DNA from: Natronorubrum texcoconense | GTDB taxonomy: Archaea; Halobacteriota; Halobacteria; Halobacteriales; Natrialbaceae | Length of the DNA: 64,000 nucleotides | Direction: 5' to 3' | Assembly: GCF_900100335.1 (NCBI RefSeq) | Contig: NZ_FNFE01000001.1 | Span: 744,001 to 808,000, forward strand | Part shown: positions 25,747 to 35,001 of the stretch, piece by piece | How positions within the stretch are numbered: position 1 is the first letter of the stretch | How the letters are laid out: each line of letters begins with the position of its first letter | Notes under the pieces: model-generated | What the model was told of the DNA's origin: nothing | Database searches by the model: none | Seen by the model: the letters and a program-made list of their open reading frames with translations, nothing else | Translations under genes and position numbers: made by a program

Positions 25747-26812
25747 GGAACTCGTCGAGACGCTCGAGGACGCGGGGCTGTCGCCGTACCAGGCCGACGC
25801 GTTCGTGACGCTGCTCGAGCTCGGCTCCGCCTCGGCGACCGACATCGCACAGGCGAGTTCGGTTCCCGATCCGCGGATCTACGACGTGCTGCGCGGGCTC
25901 GAGGAGCAGGGGTACATCGAAACCTACGAACAGGACAGTTTGCACGCCCGTGCCCACGATCCGGCGGAAGTGCTCACGGACCTCCGATCCCGCGCCGACC
26001 GGTTCGAGACGGCGGCCGGCGAGATCGAGGATCGCTGGAGCCAACCCGATATCGAGGAGCACAAGGTGAGTATCGTCAAGCGCCTCGACACGGTGCTGGC
26101 GCGGGCCGACGAACTGATCCGCGAGGCCAGCAATCAGGTCCAGATCGGCTTGACGCCCGGACAGTTCGCCGATCTCTCGGACGCCCTCGCGACGGCCCGG
26201 GAGAACGGCGCCGACGTCAAGGTGTGTCTGTTTCCGGAGGTCGGTACCGAGCCGGCGCTGCCGCCGACGGACGCGCTGGCCCACGCCTGTACGGAGGCGC
26301 GCTACCGCGACCTCCCGTCGCCGTTTCTGGCGTTGATCGACCGATCGTGGACCTGCTTTTCCCCCCACGGCGACTCGACGAACGAGTACGGCATGATCGT
26401 CAACGATCGGACCCACGCGTACGTCTTCCACTGGTACTTCCTCACCTGCCTCTGGGAGGTCCACGAGACGATCTACTCGGCCCGGCGCGACGAGCCGCCG
26501 ATCACGTACGTCGATCTGCGGCAGTGTCTGCGGGACGTCGAACCGCTGCTCGAGGCGGGGGTGACGATCGAGGCGACGGTCGTCGGGTTCGAAACCGGGA
26601 CGGGGCGGGAGGTAACGAAACGGGGGACGATCACCGACGTCGCGTACGCCGGCGTCTCCGCCAGTGACGAACGGGTGATGCCCCTTTCACAGCTCGCAGG
26701 GAAGGCAGCGATCACGATCGAGAACGGCGACGAGCGCACCACGATCGGCGGCTGGGGCGCGATGCTCGAGGATCTCGAGGCGATTCGGATTACGATCGAG
26801 TCGCTCGAGTAG
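25736..26812 (+). CDS. TrmB-family sugar-responsive transcriptional regulator
   Basis: This 358-residue protein begins with a winged-helix DNA-binding domain (LEDAGLSPYQADAFVTLLEL, then SVPDPRIYDVLRGLEEQGYI) and a short coiled segment. A PLD-like effector domain (QIGLTPGQFADLS) and a C-terminal sugar-binding domain follow. TrmB proteins sense maltose, glucose or other sugars and control transport and catabolic operons. It lies directly upstream of an ABC sugar transporter, so it is the likely local regulator. Related sites in four promoters support this. Confidence 0.88.
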   Translation: MDAEELVETLEDAGLSPYQADAFVTLLELGSASATDIAQASSVPDPRIYDVLRGLEEQGYIETYEQDSLHARAHDPAEVLTDLRSRADRFETAAGEIEDRWSQPDIEEHKVSIVKRLDTVLARADELIREASNQVQIGLTPGQFADLSDALATARENGADVKVCLFPEVGTEPALPPTDALAHACTEARYRDLPSPFLALIDRSWTCFSPHGDSTNEYGMIVNDRTHAYVFHWYFLTCLWEVHETIYSARRDEPPITYVDLRQCLRDVEPLLEAGVTIEATVVGFETGTGREVTKRGTITDVAYAGVSASDERVMPLSQLAGKAAITIENGDERTTIGGWGAMLEDLEAIRITIESLE

Positions 26813-27026
26813 TTCGTCAGTCGGTTCGATCACTGGTTTTCACGACTCGAATGCGGCTCCAACCCGGCGCTGTACGCGAGTTCTATTAGCGATACCGGCC
26901 ACTAGAGCGGGCGCTAATCGGAACGCTGTGTTCGTATTCCGGGTGGATAAATCCGTCTGAGAGCCTTCGAGACGCACGAAACTCGGAGATAATCGCCTTC
27001 CAGTGAGTGTGTTGGTTGCGATTAAC

Positions 27027-27060
27027 TACACCTGTTGTACACTGACCATTAAATATAAAT
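27027..27060 (+). promoter_or_regulatory. Inverted-repeat operator candidate and TATA box of the sugar ABC operon
   Basis: TACA-cctgt-TGTA at 27027-27039 is an inverted repeat just upstream of the TATA-like taaatataaatag (27050 onward). The spacing puts the transcript start near 27082, favouring the ATG at 27086. The repeat would cover the BRE side of the promoter, a typical position for an archaeal regulator. Confidence 0.5.
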
Positions 27061-27085
27061 AGTAATATCTATCATGTCTCCTTAT

Positions 27086-28555
27086 ATGTCTGGCAAGCAC
27101 TCACAGGGGAGTCGTCGAACCGACTCGAACGTCTCGCGGCGAACGTTCGTCAAGGCAGCAGGTGCAGGCGGGGCCGCCGTCGGCCTGGCGGGCTGTATTT
27201 ACGGGAGCGAGACGTCCGAGGACGCCGTCGTTTGGGGGATCGACCCGAACGCCGAGGAGGCGGTCGGCGACGAAATTCTCGACTTGCTGGCGGAGAACGG
27301 TGCCGACGGGATCGACGTTCGGCTACAGCCCGGCGACGAGGACACGGGCGACCGACGAGATGCCTACACGAACCTGCTTCAGGCCGAAGAAACCCAGCCG
27401 GACCTGTTCCTGATGGACAACGGCTGGGTGAACGTTTTCATCCAGCGCGGACAGATCGCCAACCTGAGCGAGGAACTCGACGACGAGGACCTCTCGCAGG
27501 TCGACGACGAGTACTTCGAGTCGTTCACCGAGACGGCTCGAGATCCGGACTCAGGCGATCTGTACGGGGTCCCGATCTTCCCGGACTACCCGACGATGCA
27601 GTACCGCAAAGACTACGCGCGGGAGGCGGGGTACGACGACGAGGACTTCGACGAGTGGGCCACCGAGCCGATGACCTGGTCGGAGTGGGCCGAGATCACC
27701 GAAGAGATCGTCGAGGCCTCCGACGCCGAGTACGGACTCGCGACCCAGTGGGACCAGTACGAGGGCACCGCCTGCTGTACGTGGAACGAGGTCATGTCCT
27801 CGTTCGGCGGCGCCTACTTCGGCGGCTTCGACAACCTGTTCGGCCCGGTTGGGGACCGCGACGTGACCGTCGACGAACCGGAGTTCGTCGAAGGGCTGGA
27901 GATGATGCGGACGTTCGTCGCCGAGGAGGCGGACGACTATACCCTCGAGGACGAGTACCCCCTCGGACTCGCGACGTCGAACATCACCTCCTGGCAGGAG
28001 GAAGACGCCCGCGAGGCCATCCTCGAGGGCGACGCCGTCATGCAGCGCAACTGGCCCTACGCGATCAATTCGAACCTCGAGAGCGAGGAACACGACCTCA
28101 CGGTGGACGACTACGGCGCGATGCCGATGCCCTACGCCGTGAGCGAGGACGAGGCCGCCCAGCCGGGAACCGGCGGATCGACGTCCGCACTCGGCGGCTG
28201 GCACATCGTCCTCAACCCCAACTCCGAGAACAAGGAGGAGGCCCTCGAGGTCATCCGGGCGACGATGACCGACGAGTTCAACCTCGGCATGTTCGACCTC
28301 TGGGGCTGGATCCCGCCGAAGCCACACCTGTTCGAAACCGAGGAGGCAGAACAGGTCGAGCCGATGGGCAACTACATCGACACCCTTCGCGTGGCCGGTG
28401 AGAACGCCATGCCGCGTCCGGTGACGACGGTGTGGTCGAACCAATCCAGTCGAATCGCCGAGGAAGTCAACCTCGCCGTCGCCGGCGACAAGAGTCCTGC
28501 GGACGCCGCAGCGGATCTCCAGGACGCACTCGAGGACATCGAAGAGCAAGGATGA
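27086..28555 (+). CDS. Sugar ABC transporter substrate-binding lipoprotein
   Basis: This 489-residue protein has a Tat lipoprotein signal: SRRTFVKAAGAGG with AGC lipobox near residue 36, so it should be exported folded and lipid-anchored outside. The mature part matches extracellular solute-binding family 1: DLFLMDNGWVNVFIQRGQIA, GVPIFPDYPTMQYRKD and LGGWHIVLNPNSENKEEA. It binds a sugar for the adjacent permeases; which sugar is not visible. An alternative ATG lies 12 nt upstream (27074). Its stop overlaps the first permease start (ATGA). Confidence 0.9.
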   Translation: MSGKHSQGSRRTDSNVSRRTFVKAAGAGGAAVGLAGCIYGSETSEDAVVWGIDPNAEEAVGDEILDLLAENGADGIDVRLQPGDEDTGDRRDAYTNLLQAEETQPDLFLMDNGWVNVFIQRGQIANLSEELDDEDLSQVDDEYFESFTETARDPDSGDLYGVPIFPDYPTMQYRKDYAREAGYDDEDFDEWATEPMTWSEWAEITEEIVEASDAEYGLATQWDQYEGTACCTWNEVMSSFGGAYFGGFDNLFGPVGDRDVTVDEPEFVEGLEMMRTFVAEEADDYTLEDEYPLGLATSNITSWQEEDAREAILEGDAVMQRNWPYAINSNLESEEHDLTVDDYGAMPMPYAVSEDEAAQPGTGGSTSALGGWHIVLNPNSENKEEALEVIRATMTDEFNLGMFDLWGWIPPKPHLFETEEAEQVEPMGNYIDTLRVAGENAMPRPVTTVWSNQSSRIAEEVNLAVAGDKSPADAAADLQDALEDIEEQG

Positions 28556-29565
28556 GCACCGAAGACCGGACGACCGGCCCGGCTCGACAGTCGAACCGCT
28601 CCGGGCCGGTCGTCGCGATCACGCGCTGGATGGAGAACCTCGGCGAAACCGGGTTCGCGTACCTGCTGTTGACGCCGGTAATGCTCCTGCTCGGTGCGGT
28701 CGCGCTGTATCCGCTCTTGCGGACGTTCGAGCTGTCGCTGTACCAGAACGTCCTCTCCGATCCGGAGTTCGTCGGCCTCGAGAACTACGCGCAACTGCTC
28801 ACGGGGACGGCCGACTCGCGGTTCCCCGGATCGACCACGTTCCTTCCCGGCGTCAGCACCAGCGGGAGTTTCCCGTTCGTCCACTTCGAGGGACTGCTCC
28901 GGAGCGCGCTCGCGGTGACGATCATCTTCACCGTCGTGAGCGTCTTCTTCGAGACGATCATCGGCTTCGGACAGGCGCTCGTTCTCGATCAGGAGTTCCG
29001 GGGCCGCCGATGGGTCCGCGCTGCGATCATCATCCCGTGGGCGATCCCGATCGTCATTCAGGGGATGATCTTCTACCTGATGTTCCATCCGAGCGCCGGC
29101 TTCCTCACGGGGCCGCTGTCCGACTGGGGGATCATCGCCGGATCCAACACGCTCAACGATCCGTTCAGTTCGCTGCTGATCATCACGGTCGCCGACATCT
29201 GGAAGACGACGGCGTTCATGGCGTTGCTCATCCTCGCCGGTCTCCAGAGCATCGACCGAAGCCTCTACGACGTGGCGAAGGTCGCCGGCGCGTCCAAGTG
29301 GCAGCAGTTCAGGTACATCACGTTCCCGCTGGTTCTCCCGGCGCTCGGTATCGCGATCCTGTTCCGAACGATCGACGCGATGCGGATCTACGGGCTCATC
29401 GACTCGGTGTCGGGCTGTACGACCGTCCCGTCGCTGTCGTGTATGGTCGTCGCGACGTTCGACACGAACCGCGGTCTCGCGGCCGCCGTCGCGTTCGTGA
29501 CGGCAGGGATCATCGGCATCGCCGTTCTGGGCGTCATCTACCAGCAGTACAGGGAGGGGTTCTGA
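28552..29565 (+). CDS. Sugar ABC transporter permease (MalF/UgpA-like)
   Basis: This 337-residue protein has six helices and the permease EAA loop near DVAKVAGASKWQQFRYITFP, which contacts the ATPase. The N-terminal ~35 residues are a soluble, polar extension. It forms the channel with the second permease. A Cys-containing external loop (DSVSGCTTVPSLSCMVV) stands out between the last two helices. The start overlaps the binding protein's stop by four bases; the partner permease starts one base after its stop. Confidence 0.9.
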   Translation: MSTEDRTTGPARQSNRSGPVVAITRWMENLGETGFAYLLLTPVMLLLGAVALYPLLRTFELSLYQNVLSDPEFVGLENYAQLLTGTADSRFPGSTTFLPGVSTSGSFPFVHFEGLLRSALAVTIIFTVVSVFFETIIGFGQALVLDQEFRGRRWVRAAIIIPWAIPIVIQGMIFYLMFHPSAGFLTGPLSDWGIIAGSNTLNDPFSSLLIITVADIWKTTAFMALLILAGLQSIDRSLYDVAKVAGASKWQQFRYITFPLVLPALGIAILFRTIDAMRIYGLIDSVSGCTTVPSLSCMVVATFDTNRGLAAAVAFVTAGIIGIAVLGVIYQQYREGF

Positions 29566-29566
29566 A

Positions 29567-30571
29567 ATGACGACCGCATCCGAACCGGCCGAGCAGTCGA
29601 CGGATGAGATGGGGCCGCTCGAACGGTGGACCCACGGCGTCGTCAACGAGCCCGAAAAGCGAAAGCGGCTGTACCGGGCCCTGTTCTACGTCGCGGCGGC
29701 GTTTTTCCTCGTCACGACGCTGTTCCCGTTCTACTGGCTGTTGGTGCTGGCACTGACCCCGAGCGGCGCGATTACGCGTGGCGACTGGAACGTGACCGTC
29801 CCGCTTCTCGGCGAGATCCCGTTCCCGACGCCACAGGGATTCAACGTCGCCTCCTTCGTGGAGGTGTTCCAGCAGGTGCCGTTCCACCTCTACGTGTTCA
29901 ACAGCTTCGTGCTCGCGACGGCGACGACGGTCATCGTCCTGATCCTCGCGAGTCTCGCGGGCTACGTCTTCGGTCGACTCGAGTTCCCCGGCCGCGGGCT
30001 GATGATGCTCGGCATCCTGGCGGTCTCGTACTTCCCGCCGGCGGCGTTCCTGATCCCGCTGTTCGACGCGTTCCTCGGGAACGCGGTCGTCGTTCCGTTC
30101 CTCGGGATCGAACTGTTCGAGCCGCCGCGGCTGGTCAACACGCCGGGCTCGATGATCATGCCCTTCAGCGCGCTGTTCCTGCCGTTGGCAATCTTTATCC
30201 TGACGACGTTCTACGCACAGATCCCCGACGGGTTAGAGGACGCGGCGCGCGTCGAGGGGACGACCCGACTCGGTGCGCTGTTCCGCGTGATCATGCCGCT
30301 GTCGGCACCCGGCGTCGCGACCGCCGCCGTGTTGACGTTCATCGCGGTCTACAACGAGTACTTCTTCAGCTCGATCATGGCGCTCCAGAACCAACCCGAG
30401 CAGTGGTCGCCGCTGGTTGGCGGGATCCTGAGCTACCAGACGCAGTACACGACGGATTTCAACCTGATGGCTGCAGCGAGCATCGTCGGCGTGTTGCCGA
30501 TGTTGATCCTCGTGGTCGTCGCGCAGGAAAAGATCGTCAGCGGACTCACTGACGGAGCACTCAAAGAGTAA
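29567..30571 (+). CDS. Carbohydrate ABC transporter permease (MalG/UgpE-like)
   Basis: This 334-residue partner permease has six helices and the EAA loop GLEDAARVEGTTRLGALFRV, followed by IMPLSAPGVATAAVLTFI. The last helices read MLILVVVAQEKIVSGLTDGA, typical of MalG-type ends. With the MalF-like protein it makes the membrane pore for the imported sugar. It lies between permease 1 and the ATPase with 1- and 2-bp gaps. Confidence 0.9.
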   Translation: MTTASEPAEQSTDEMGPLERWTHGVVNEPEKRKRLYRALFYVAAAFFLVTTLFPFYWLLVLALTPSGAITRGDWNVTVPLLGEIPFPTPQGFNVASFVEVFQQVPFHLYVFNSFVLATATTVIVLILASLAGYVFGRLEFPGRGLMMLGILAVSYFPPAAFLIPLFDAFLGNAVVVPFLGIELFEPPRLVNTPGSMIMPFSALFLPLAIFILTTFYAQIPDGLEDAARVEGTTRLGALFRVIMPLSAPGVATAAVLTFIAVYNEYFFSSIMALQNQPEQWSPLVGGILSYQTQYTTDFNLMAAASIVGVLPMLILVVVAQEKIVSGLTDGALKE

Positions 30572-30573
30572 CA

Positions 30574-31788
30574 ATGGCACGAGTACGACTCAACGACGTT
30601 ACGAAACGCTACGAAGACATCGTCGCCGTCAACGAGATGAACCTCGATATCGAGGACGGCGAGTTCATCTGTCTCGTCGGCCCGTCTGGCTGTGGGAAGT
30701 CGACGACGATGGAGACCATCGCCGGGCTCACGAAGCCGTCCGACGGGACGGTCCACATCGGCGACACCGACGTGACGAAACTGCCGCCGAAAGACCGCGG
30801 GGTCTCGATGGTGTTCCAGAACATCGCCCTGTTTCCGCACATGGACGTCTACGAGAACATCTCGTTCGGCCTCCGACTGCGGAAGTACGACACAGACGAG
30901 ATCGACCGTCGGGTCGACCGGGCGTCCGACATCGTCCAACTCGAGGGGATGTTAGACCGGATGCCGAACGAGTTGTCCGGCGGCCAGCAACAGCGGGTCG
31001 CGATCGCTCGCGCGATCGTCCGCGAGCCGGACGTCTTCCTGATGGACGAGCCGCTGGCGAACCTGGACGCGAAACTCCGCGTCCACATGCGGACGGAACT
31101 CCAGCGACTCCACAAACAGCTGGACACGACGATCATCTACGTCACCCACGACCAGGCCGAAGCGATGACCATGTCCGATCGGATCGCGGTCATCAACGGC
31201 GGGAAACTCCAGCAGATCGACCCGCCGCTGGTCTGTTACAACGAGCCCGCGAACCTGTTCGTCGCGGGCTTCATCGGCTCGCCGTCGATGAACCTCGTCC
31301 GGGGAGAACTCGCCGCTAACGGCTTGCGGACCGATCACTTCGATCTCGAGTTCGCCGCCGACGGCCTCGAGTCCGCCGTCGGGGACGGCGTGACGATGGG
31401 GATCCGACCCGAGGATATCTACCTCACGAAGAACGCGGACTCGGTCGACAGCGCGTCCGAGGTGATCGAGGCGCGAACGGACGTCCTCGAGCCGATGGGC
31501 GACGAGATTTTCGTCTACCTCTCGCTCGACGACACGAGCAGCGAGATGATGACGAGCGAGGAGGTGTCGACGGCCTCGAACCAGTTGCTGATGAGCGTCG
31601 ATCCCGACACCGTCATCGACGCGGACGAATCGGTGTCGGTCGTCTTCGATCGCTCGAAGATCCACCTGTTCGAGACGGCGTCGGGGACGGCGATCACGCA
31701 CGGCATCGCGGACCTGTCGTCTCGGCCGACGGCCGCCGAGGCGGAGCCGACGCCGACGGAAGCGGAATCGGGTGGGCAGCATGAGTGA
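30574..31788 (+). CDS. Sugar ABC transporter ATP-binding protein (MsmX/UgpC type)
   Basis: This 404-residue ATPase has Walker A GPSGCGKST (36-44), Q loop VFQNIALFPHMDVYENI, signature LSGGQQQRVAIARAIVREPD, Walker B VFLMDEPLANLD and the H loop YVTHDQAEAM. A C-terminal regulatory TOBE-type domain follows (MGIRPEDIYL). The acidic tail after ~375 is probably disordered. It powers sugar uptake by the two permeases. Its end overlaps the start of a 67-residue membrane protein. Confidence 0.93.
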   Translation: MARVRLNDVTKRYEDIVAVNEMNLDIEDGEFICLVGPSGCGKSTTMETIAGLTKPSDGTVHIGDTDVTKLPPKDRGVSMVFQNIALFPHMDVYENISFGLRLRKYDTDEIDRRVDRASDIVQLEGMLDRMPNELSGGQQQRVAIARAIVREPDVFLMDEPLANLDAKLRVHMRTELQRLHKQLDTTIIYVTHDQAEAMTMSDRIAVINGGKLQQIDPPLVCYNEPANLFVAGFIGSPSMNLVRGELAANGLRTDHFDLEFAADGLESAVGDGVTMGIRPEDIYLTKNADSVDSASEVIEARTDVLEPMGDEIFVYLSLDDTSSEMMTSEEVSTASNQLLMSVDPDTVIDADESVSVVFDRSKIHLFETASGTAITHGIADLSSRPTAAEAEPTPTEAESGGQHE

Positions 31789-31984
31789 ACTGGTGCCGAT
31801 CGTCTACTACGGCGGACTGACCGTCCTGTTTTTCTTCTGGATCTACGGGATCGTCTCGTTCGCCCTCGACGTGAGGAACACGATCATCCCGGGACTCAGG
31901 CAGTATCGTCGCGGACGAAAAACGCAGAAACAGCAACAACGAGAAGACAATGAACGCAAAGAGAACGAAGAGCAGTTGTACTGA
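31781..31984 (+). CDS. Small membrane protein at the end of the sugar ABC operon
   Basis: This 67-residue protein (MSELVPIVYYGGLTVLFFFW...) has one strong N-terminal helix of about 28 residues, then a highly charged tail rich in Lys, Arg, Gln and Glu. It overlaps the ATPase gene by 8 bases and so is translated from the same message. No family is recognised. A single-helix protein coupled to an ABC operon could modulate the transporter. Being so small and basic-tailed, it is easily missed in annotation. Confidence 0.6.
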   Translation: MSELVPIVYYGGLTVLFFFWIYGIVSFALDVRNTIIPGLRQYRRGRKTQKQQQREDNERKENEEQLY

Positions 31985-32047
31985 GCAGAACGCCATCGCC
32001 CGCCGTCACGCGGCCGCCGTCGACCGAACTCCCCTCACGGAGGACCG

Positions 32048-33124
32048 ATGACGCGGGAATCGACGTCGCCGGCGGTTCCGACCGGAATCGTCGGTCTCGG
32101 AAACATCGGCCACCACCACGCCGAGCGACTCGTCGATCTCGGCGTGCCGCTTGTCGGCGGAATGGACGTCTCCGCGGAGGCGCGAGAGCGGTTCGCGACC
32201 CAATACAGCGCCACAAGCTACGCCGACCACCACGCGCTCTACGACGACGTCGACGCCGTCGTCATCACCACGCCAAACAAGTTCCACGAGGAGTACGCCG
32301 TCGCCGCGTTCGAACGCGACCTTCACGTCCTCCTCGAGAAACCGCTGGGACACACCGTCGAGAGTGCGGCGCGGATCAGCGAGGCCGCAGCGAAAAGCGA
32401 CGGAACGTGCATGATCGGCTTCAACAACCGGTTTATGAACGCCGTGAAACTCCTCGAGAATCGGATCGAGCGCGGCGACCTCGGGAAGGTAACGCACGTC
32501 GAGGCGAACTACGTGCGTCGCCGAGGCATTCCCGGCCGCGGCTCGTGGTTCACTCGCGGAGAGATCTCCGGCGGCGGCGCGCTCATCGATCTCGGCGTGC
32601 ACGCCATCGATCTCTCCCTGTACCTGCTCGGCTACCCCGAGGTCGAGGAGGTCTCGGGCGTCACCCGCTCGGAGTTCGGCTCCCGCGAGGAGTACTCCTA
32701 CCTCGAGATGTGGGGCGACGACCAGGGCGCCGCCGCGTTCGACGTCGACGACTCCGCGAGCGCGTTCGTCCGCTGTGCCGGCGACCGGACGATCTCGCTC
32801 GAGGTCGCGTGGGCGACGAACCGGCCGCCGACCCACGAGTTCGTCGTCCGCGGAACGGAGGCCGCCGCGCGGTTCGACCTCCTCACGAACGAGCTCACCA
32901 TCCACTCCGCGAGCGCGGACGTCACCGACCACATGCTGGATACGACGGTCGAGACCCGCGAGAACGACACGCACGGTGACGAACAGGCTGCGTTCTTCGA
33001 CGCGATCGAGAACGGCGGCGACGCGGGCTCGTCCGTCGAGGAGGCGTTGACCGTCCAGCGGATCGTCGACGGGATCTACCGCTCGAGCGAGAACGGCCGA
33101 TCGGTCGCACTCGACGACGCCTGA
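32048..33124 (+). CDS. Gfo/Idh/MocA-family oxidoreductase (first)
   Basis: This 358-residue protein has an N-terminal Rossmann fold with GIVGLGNIGHHHAERLV and the family signature EKPLGHTVES (residue ~98, catalytic Lys region). A C-terminal alpha/beta domain contains GGGALIDLGVHAIDLSLYLL, with His at the expected active-site position. Family enzymes oxidise or reduce sugars and inositols with NAD(P). It follows the ABC operon by 63 bp and probably acts on the imported sugar. Confidence 0.88.
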   Translation: MTRESTSPAVPTGIVGLGNIGHHHAERLVDLGVPLVGGMDVSAEARERFATQYSATSYADHHALYDDVDAVVITTPNKFHEEYAVAAFERDLHVLLEKPLGHTVESAARISEAAAKSDGTCMIGFNNRFMNAVKLLENRIERGDLGKVTHVEANYVRRRGIPGRGSWFTRGEISGGGALIDLGVHAIDLSLYLLGYPEVEEVSGVTRSEFGSREEYSYLEMWGDDQGAAAFDVDDSASAFVRCAGDRTISLEVAWATNRPPTHEFVVRGTEAAARFDLLTNELTIHSASADVTDHMLDTTVETRENDTHGDEQAAFFDAIENGGDAGSSVEEALTVQRIVDGIYRSSENGRSVALDDA

Positions 33125-33147
33125 CGGTTCGAGGGAGCCATCGCAGA

Positions 33148-33197
33148 CGGCCGACATGGACCGTCGATCGATCGGCCGACAGGGACCGTCGGCCGAT
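33148..33197 (+). repeat. Direct repeat and perfect stem-loop between oxidoreductase and epimerase genes
   Basis: A 19-bp unit occurs twice with one mismatch (33148-33166 and 33173-33191, period 25). The second copy overlaps a perfect 10-bp inverted repeat ATCGGCCGAC (33171-33180), loop AGGGACC, GTCGGCCGAT (33188-33197). It could end the upstream transcript or bind a regulator; no T-run follows. Confidence 0.6.
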
Positions 33198-33236
33198 CGA
33201 CAACGGCGTAGTCGCTACTGCGGATTTGTTTTTTAC

Positions 33237-33259
33237 TACAAACGATGGAAATATATTTG
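33237..33259 (+). promoter_or_regulatory. Promoter and weak operator-like site of the epimerase gene
   Basis: TACA-aacga-TGGA (33237-33249) resembles the sites at 25594, 27027 and 35002 but matches only half. It abuts the TATA-like aaatatatttg (33249-33259), which lies about 30 nt before the leaderless ATG at 33284. Confidence 0.35.
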
Positions 33260-33283
33260 CCAGTGGCGCCGCTACCGATTCGT

Positions 33284-34252
33284 ATGGACATCGGTGTACA
33301 CACGCCACCGCTGGCGGACGAATCGCTCGAGGGTGCCCTCGCCTACCTCTCCGATATCGGCGTCGACGCGATCGAACCGGGCGTCGGCGGCTATCCCGGC
33401 GACGACCACCTCGTTCGACGGGAGTACCTCGACGACGACGACGCACAGGCCGAGTTGGCGGAGCTGCTCGAGACCTACGGGATGCGAATCAGCGCGCTCG
33501 CGACCCACAACAATCCACTGCATCCGGACGACGAGCAGGCAGCCACGGCGGACACCGAACTCCGCGAAGCGATCGAGTTGGCCGACCAGCTCGACGTGAA
33601 CACGGTCACCTGCTTTTCCGGGCTGCCGGCCGGCGGCCCCGACGACGAGGTCCCGAACTGGATTACGGCACCGTGGCCCTCCGAACACGCCGAGGCTCAC
33701 GAGTACCAGTGGGACGTCGCCGTCGACTACTGGTCGGATCTCGCCGCCCACGCCGACGAGCACGGCGTCGACCTCGCCATCGAGATGCACCCGAACATGC
33801 TGGTCTACGAACCCCACGGGATGGCTCGGCTGCGCGAGGAGACGAACGAGCGCGTCGGCGCGAACTTCGATCCCTCACACCTCTACTGGCAGGGAATCAC
33901 GATCAGCGACGCGATCCGGTATCTCGGCGAACGCGACGCAATCCATCACTTCCACGCGAAAGACACCAGAGTCTACGAGGAACAGGCCCGCGAGAAGGGC
34001 GTCCTCGATACGACGGCCTACGACGACGAGCCGAATCGATCGTGGCTGTTCCGGTCGGTCGGCTACGGCCACGGCGAGGGCCACTGGAAGGAGATCGTCT
34101 CGACGCTCCGCATGGTCGGCTACGACGGCGCGTTGAGCATCGAACATGAGGACTCGCTGACGAGTTCGCGCGAAGGACTCGAGAAAGCCGTCGATCTGCT
34201 CGACCGAGCGGTGTTCCGAGAACAGCCCGGCGAGGCGTACTGGGCCGAGTAA
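33284..34252 (+). CDS. Sugar phosphate isomerase/epimerase (TIM barrel, xylose-isomerase-like)
   Basis: This 322-residue protein begins MDIGVHTPPLADESLEGAL and shows the AP-endonuclease-2/xylose-isomerase TIM-barrel pattern: GVDAIEPGVGGY, ALATHNNPLHP, VDLAIEMHPNMLV, GANFDPSHLYWQG and HFHAKDTRVY. Glu, Asp and His residues in the last four blocks are the likely divalent-metal ligands. Such proteins isomerise or epimerise ketoses or dehydrate inosose. The TATA box places the transcript start at this ATG, not the in-frame ATG at 33245. It probably works with the two flanking oxidoreductases. Confidence 0.87.
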   Translation: MDIGVHTPPLADESLEGALAYLSDIGVDAIEPGVGGYPGDDHLVRREYLDDDDAQAELAELLETYGMRISALATHNNPLHPDDEQAATADTELREAIELADQLDVNTVTCFSGLPAGGPDDEVPNWITAPWPSEHAEAHEYQWDVAVDYWSDLAAHADEHGVDLAIEMHPNMLVYEPHGMARLREETNERVGANFDPSHLYWQGITISDAIRYLGERDAIHHFHAKDTRVYEEQAREKGVLDTTAYDDEPNRSWLFRSVGYGHGEGHWKEIVSTLRMVGYDGALSIEHEDSLTSSREGLEKAVDLLDRAVFREQPGEAYWAE

Positions 34253-34343
34253 CTACGGGTGACGCACGTCCTGCCCAGTACGGGGACGGACGTATCGGTC
34301 ACCTCCGGTGAGATTTATCGCCGTGTGGTCGTAAGCCGTGTTC

Positions 34344-34937
34344 ATGGACCGGTTTCGGAACACGAGACAACCCGATTGGGACTGGTGGGGAAAACTGTGG
34401 CCCACACCGGGAGAAACGCTCCGCGAACTCGGCCTCGAATCCGGTGACACGGTTGCCGAGATCGGAAGCGGAAACGGGTATTTCGCGCTCCCGGCTGCTC
34501 GAATCGTCGCGCCCGCATCGGTCTACGCGTTGGACATCGACGAGTCACTATTGGCGGAGCTATCGCACCTCGCCGACCAGCAAGCCATCGAGAACGTCAC
34601 CGTGCTCACTGGTGACGCTCGAGAGCTATCACAGCACCTTCCCGAACCCGCCGATGTCGTCTTGATTGCCAACACCTTCCACGGCATCGACGAGCCGGAC
34701 ACGTTCGTGCAGCAGGCGTACGAATCGCTTCGCTCCGAGGGACGATTCATCGTCATCAACTGGACGGACCGCCCTCGGGAGACGACCCGAATCGCCGGTG
34801 AGCCGCGCGGACCGCCGACCGAGTTGCGGCTTTCTCCCGAAGCAACCGAACGGACGGTTCTCGACGCGGCAGCGTTCGCTCTCGACGAGACCGTCGAACT
34901 CCCGCCGTATCACTACGCGCTCGTGTTCGAACGATAA
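34344..34937 (+). CDS. Class I SAM-dependent methyltransferase
   Basis: This 197-residue protein has a SAM motif VAEIGSGNGYFALPAARIVA (about residue 37), VYALDIDESLLAEL, and VVLIANTFHGIDEP. The N-terminus (MDRFRNTRQPDWDWW) resembles small UbiE-type methyltransferases. The acceptor is unknown. It sits within the sugar gene group but nothing ties it to sugar metabolism. A TATA-like gatttatcg (34313-34321) suggests its own promoter; GTG at 34338 is an alternative start. Confidence 0.8.
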   Translation: MDRFRNTRQPDWDWWGKLWPTPGETLRELGLESGDTVAEIGSGNGYFALPAARIVAPASVYALDIDESLLAELSHLADQQAIENVTVLTGDARELSQHLPEPADVVLIANTFHGIDEPDTFVQQAYESLRSEGRFIVINWTDRPRETTRIAGEPRGPPTELRLSPEATERTVLDAAAFALDETVELPPYHYALVFER

Positions 34938-35001
34938 GTCGAGTGTGCGCGTCTTTCCCGAGTGTCCTGCGGAGAACGCCCCCGCGACGAAAACTTCTAA
35001 C

